8,532 bases of DNA from an uncultured Erysipelotrichaceae bacterium. GTDB taxonomy: Bacteria > Bacillota_I > Bacilli_A > Erysipelotrichales > Erysipelotrichaceae. The translations under genes were made by a program, and so were the position numbers. Location: contig CADBPK010000132.1 of the NCBI GenBank assembly GCA_902796465.1, positions 1 to 8,532 on the forward strand, written 5' to 3'. Below are positions 6,802 through 8,532 of this stretch, in pieces (the first letter of the stretch is position 1; every line of letters begins with the position of its first letter). The notes under the pieces were generated by a model that worked only from the letters and a program-made list of their open reading frames with translations, was not told the DNA's origin and ran no database searches.

Positions 6802-7664
6802 ATTCCTTTTACCTTCCCAAGCGGATGATTCCGCGCTCCTTCTTCCGTATCGTCTGTCTCAATATAACCGTCATACGGGGCAGACGGATCTTTGTATTTT
6901 CTTGTGAACGGACGGCACAGTTCCTTCCTGTGCCGGAAAACAAAATCCAGGTCATCCGTCCAGCCTGTATGTCCGGTTATGACTTTGAATGTCCTGTTCC
7001 TTTTCCGCAGATCTGCTTCCAGTCCGGCCAGGGAGCGGACAGCCAGTTTGTTGTCTTCCGCCAGTGTTGAAATGAAACTGTATCCGCCGTCCTGTCCGAA
7101 CCAGATCGTATCCCCGGTAAACAGATACGTATCATCGATCAGATATACCATGTGGCCCCAGGTATGCCCAGGTACGAGCAGACATTCTATTTTGATGTCA
7201 TCGATATAAAAGATCTGACCGTCCTTCAGAAGAACTATCTGATTATTCATTTTTACCATCGGGAGTTTATATAAACCGTAGATAACCTTCCGTCTCTTCT
7301 CCCCTGTCAGATACCGGTTCTCTGTTTCCCCTATGTAAACAGTTGCTTCTTTAAACAGCTGGTCACTGTCTGTTTCCAGCGCGCCTACATGATCGGTATC
7401 CTGATGTGTGATCAGGATATGCCTGATCGATGCAGGATCTATATCCAGCCATCCCATCTTTTCCTTCAGCCGGTCATAGTTATACCCGGCATCGATCATG
7501 ATCGTTGTATTTCCCTTTGTATAGAAAAAGATATTGGCGATCCATTCCCTTACACAAGTCACATGTTCATCGATCCGTCCCGTATTCAGCGGTTTGAAGA
7601 TTGCTTTCCCGCGGAACAATGCGCTCATTGATTTTTTCTGATTCAGTGAATCCTTTTTTGCCAT
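6798..7664 (-). CDS. Metallo-beta-lactamase-fold hydrolase
   Basis: A 288-residue cytoplasmic protein of the metallo-beta-lactamase superfamily, in the broad group with glyoxalase II and lactonase-like enzymes. Metal-binding motifs stand in order: THQDTDH (His87, Asp91, His92), GHTWGH (His167), TGDT (Asp185) and TGHTGW (His232). The first motif is HxDxDH instead of HxHxDH, so Asp89 takes the place of one zinc-1 histidine; other family members share this, and the protein looks complete and active. Family members hydrolyse thioesters, lactones or phosphodiesters; the substrate here is not evident. It is the first gene of the five-gene unit, with AGGAGG five bases before the ATG at 7664. A 16-base palindrome lies just upstream and may control it. 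Its stop overlaps the methyltransferase start. The last 35 residues are polar and acidic. Confidence 0.9.
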   Translation of the reverse strand: MAKKDSLNQKKSMSALFRGKAIFKPLNTGRIDEHVTCVREWIANIFFYTKGNTTIMIDAGYNYDRLKEKMGWLDIDPASIRHILITHQDTDHVGALETDSDQLFKEATVYIGETENRYLTGEKRRKVIYGLYKLPMVKMNNQIVLLKDGQIFYIDDIKIECLLVPGHTWGHMVYLIDDTYLFTGDTIWFGQDGGYSFISTLAEDNKLAVRSLAGLEADLRKRNRTFKVITGHTGWTDDLDFVFRHRKELCRPFTRKYKDPSAPYDGYIETDDTEEGARNHPLGKVKGI

Positions 7665-7687
7665 TTGATCCTCCTTTTTGCTTTGTG

Positions 7688-7703
7688 GTTAGTTTAGACT
7701 AAC
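7688..7703. promoter_or_regulatory. Perfect palindrome, candidate repressor operator
   Basis: GTTAGTTTAGACTAAC consists of the arms GTTAGT and ACTAAC around four bases. It stands 24 bases before the start of the metallo-hydrolase gene, where a promoter for the operon would be expected. Size and symmetry suit a dimeric helix-turn-helix repressor such as a TetR- or MarR-family protein. No regulator gene lies in the window. I could not place a convincing -35/-10 pair; TAAACT within the palindrome is a possible -10. Confidence 0.45.
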
Positions 7704-7719
7704 GCAATTTCTTTTTTAC

Positions 7720-7750
7720 AGCTTCCCTTATGAGGGGAAGCTTTGTTTTC
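7720..7750 (+). terminator. Hairpin with terminator-like form on the plus strand
   Basis: AGCTTCCC (7720-7727) pairs perfectly with GGGAAGCT (7735-7742). On the plus strand a further T-G pair closes a five-base loop, and TTGTTTTCC follows. On the minus strand, which carries all the genes, the stem is followed by GTAAAAAAG and lacks a T tract. It lies just after the stop of the interrupted methyltransferase, where a minus-strand terminator would be expected. It may be a weak or degenerate terminator for that gene or a stop for antisense transcripts. Confidence 0.4.
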
Positions 7751-7751
7751 C

Positions 7752-8315
7752 TTATCCTGCTTTCCGGCACCGGAAACAGCCGATCCCTTCCACTGCGGTC
7801 ACTTCCGCTTCCGCGTACAGTTCACCCAGACGCTTTTTCAGACTGCCTGCGGTCTCGTACGGCGGTGTGAAATAACCAAGTTTCTGATACATGTTCCGGA
7901 TGATCCAGTCCGTTCTTGCGCACTGCCCGCGGATGTAGAAGCAGCCGCAGAATGTTCCTCCCTTTTTCAGAACACGCCATGTTTCCTGATAGGCTGCTTC
8001 CTTATCCGGGAATGCATGAAACCCGTTCAGGGAAAGCACTACATCAAATGATTCATCCGCAAACGGCAGCGCGCCGACATCTCCCTGCAGGAAGCTGACA
8101 TTGCGGATCCCCATTCTCCCCGCTCTTTCTTTTGCTTTCCGCATCATATCTTCCGAATAATCGAGGCAGGTGATATCCGCGTCCGGAAGATCCCTGTAAA
8201 CAGGCATCGTAAGCACACCGGTGCCGACCGGCACTTCCAGCAGTTTTCCCGAAAAATCTTCCGGTACACCCGAAAGCGCCTTTTCGAGGTATCGTACGTT
8301 TTTTTCACCGTCCAT
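7752..8315 (-). CDS. Open 187-codon part of the interrupted methyltransferase
   Basis: This is the reading an automatic annotator would give: ATG at 8315 to TAA. It keeps the whole SAM-binding core but lacks about 41 N-terminal residues, which in this fold help to close the active site and bind the substrate. There is no ribosome binding site before the ATG. Translation would depend on ribosomes that stop at TAG, three bases upstream, and restart. It is listed separately because a shortened protein is possible. Confidence 0.4.
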   Translation of the reverse strand: MDGEKNVRYLEKALSGVPEDFSGKLLEVPVGTGVLTMPVYRDLPDADITCLDYSEDMMRKAKERAGRMGIRNVSFLQGDVGALPFADESFDVVLSLNGFHAFPDKEAAYQETWRVLKKGGTFCGCFYIRGQCARTDWIIRNMYQKLGYFTPPYETAGSLKKRLGELYAEAEVTAVEGIGCFRCRKAG

Positions 8316-8438
8316 GTTCTAGACCACGCGGCAGATCAGTTTCCCCAAAAAAGTAGAATATGTCATCATCCCGTCATAGAAATCCGCTTTGCCTCCGGTA
8401 ACTTTATACGCATTCCGGATCTGATCTTTTCTGTTCAT
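7752..8438 (-). pseudogene. Class I SAM-dependent methyltransferase interrupted by an in-frame TAG at codon 40
   Basis: Reading from the ATG at 8438, the frame begins MNRKDQIRNAYKV and continues without shift to the TAA at 7754, 228 codons, except for a TAG at 8321-8319. The part after the stop contains the enzyme core: LLEVPVGTGVL as motif I, ITCLDYSEDMM with the SAM-binding acid, FLQGDVGALPF, and WRVLKKGGTF. The part before the stop (GGKADFYDGMMTYSTF) is a normal N-terminal cap for such enzymes. The start has AAGGAG five bases upstream. As I recall relatives, a Trp sits where TAG now stands, so a single TGG-to-TAG change would explain it. TAG also ends two intact genes here, which argues against recoding. 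The gene could be dead, a sequencing error, or rescued by restart at 8315. It precedes the five-gene operon by 87 bases and is a different methyltransferase from the one inside it. Confidence 0.75.
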
Positions 8439-8443
8439 AATTA

Positions 8444-8449
8444 CTCCTT
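8444..8449 (-). promoter_or_regulatory. Ribosome binding site of the interrupted methyltransferase
   Basis: AAGGAG on the minus strand lies five bases before the ATG at 8438. It shows that the original gene started here and not at 8315, so the 40 codons before the TAG are genuine coding sequence. Confidence 0.75.
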
Positions 8450-8532
8450 GTATGATACACATGTGCCTTGTCAGTACATGGATATCACAATCCTTTCTAA
8501 GCCTTTGAATTAGAATGAAGTAGAAACCTTAC

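Noticed and set aside
8319..8321. Programmed amber decoding (for example pyrrolysine) in the methyltransferase
   Set aside because: The enzyme is an ordinary SAM-dependent type, not a corrinoid methylamine methyltransferase, no pyrrolysine genes are visible, and TAG ends two other intact genes in the window.

Overview
The window looks like part of the chromosome of a low-to-moderate G+C Bacillota, most likely a gut Clostridia- or Erysipelotrichia-type bacterium. The reasons are strong AGGAGG-type ribosome binding sites, a teichoic-acid-type glycerophosphotransferase, and a composition that looks mid-40s % G+C by eye. No genus can be fixed without a search. Every supported gene lies on the minus strand, so transcription runs from high to low coordinates. 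I see no RNA gene, insertion sequence, phage gene or CRISPR array.

Right end (about 8532 to 7752): a class I SAM-dependent methyltransferase gene begins at 8438 with a good ribosome binding site. An in-frame TAG at codon 40 interrupts it, and the frame reopens at an ATG two codons later. It is annotated as a probable nonsense-mutated gene. The next 87 bases hold a hairpin and a 16-base perfect palindrome that is a candidate operator.

Middle (7664 to 3872): a tightly packed five-gene operon encodes, in order, a metallo-beta-lactamase-fold hydrolase, a methyltransferase with two N-terminal membrane segments, a six-segment DUF6796-like membrane protein, a four-segment membrane protein of unknown function, and an alpha/beta hydrolase of the acyl-CoA thioesterase/BAAT C-terminal type. 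Three of the four junctions are ATGA stop/start overlaps and the fourth is a 7-base gap, so the five products are probably made together. A strong intrinsic terminator at 3700-3668 ends the unit. The cassette combines two hydrolases, a membrane-tethered methyltransferase and two unassigned membrane proteins. No pathway I can name uses this set, so it is the best candidate here for an undescribed system. Its substrate cannot be read from the sequence.

Left end (3628 to 1): a second transcription unit, with a candidate promoter overlapping the terminator, makes a cell-surface glycopolymer. It encodes a GT-C membrane glycosyltransferase, a Wzx-type flippase, and the N-terminal 156 residues of a TagB/TagF-like CDP-glycerol glycerophosphotransferase that runs off the window. 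Together these suggest assembly, export and polyol-phosphate decoration of a capsule- or teichoic-acid-like polymer. The rest of that locus lies to the left of position 1.
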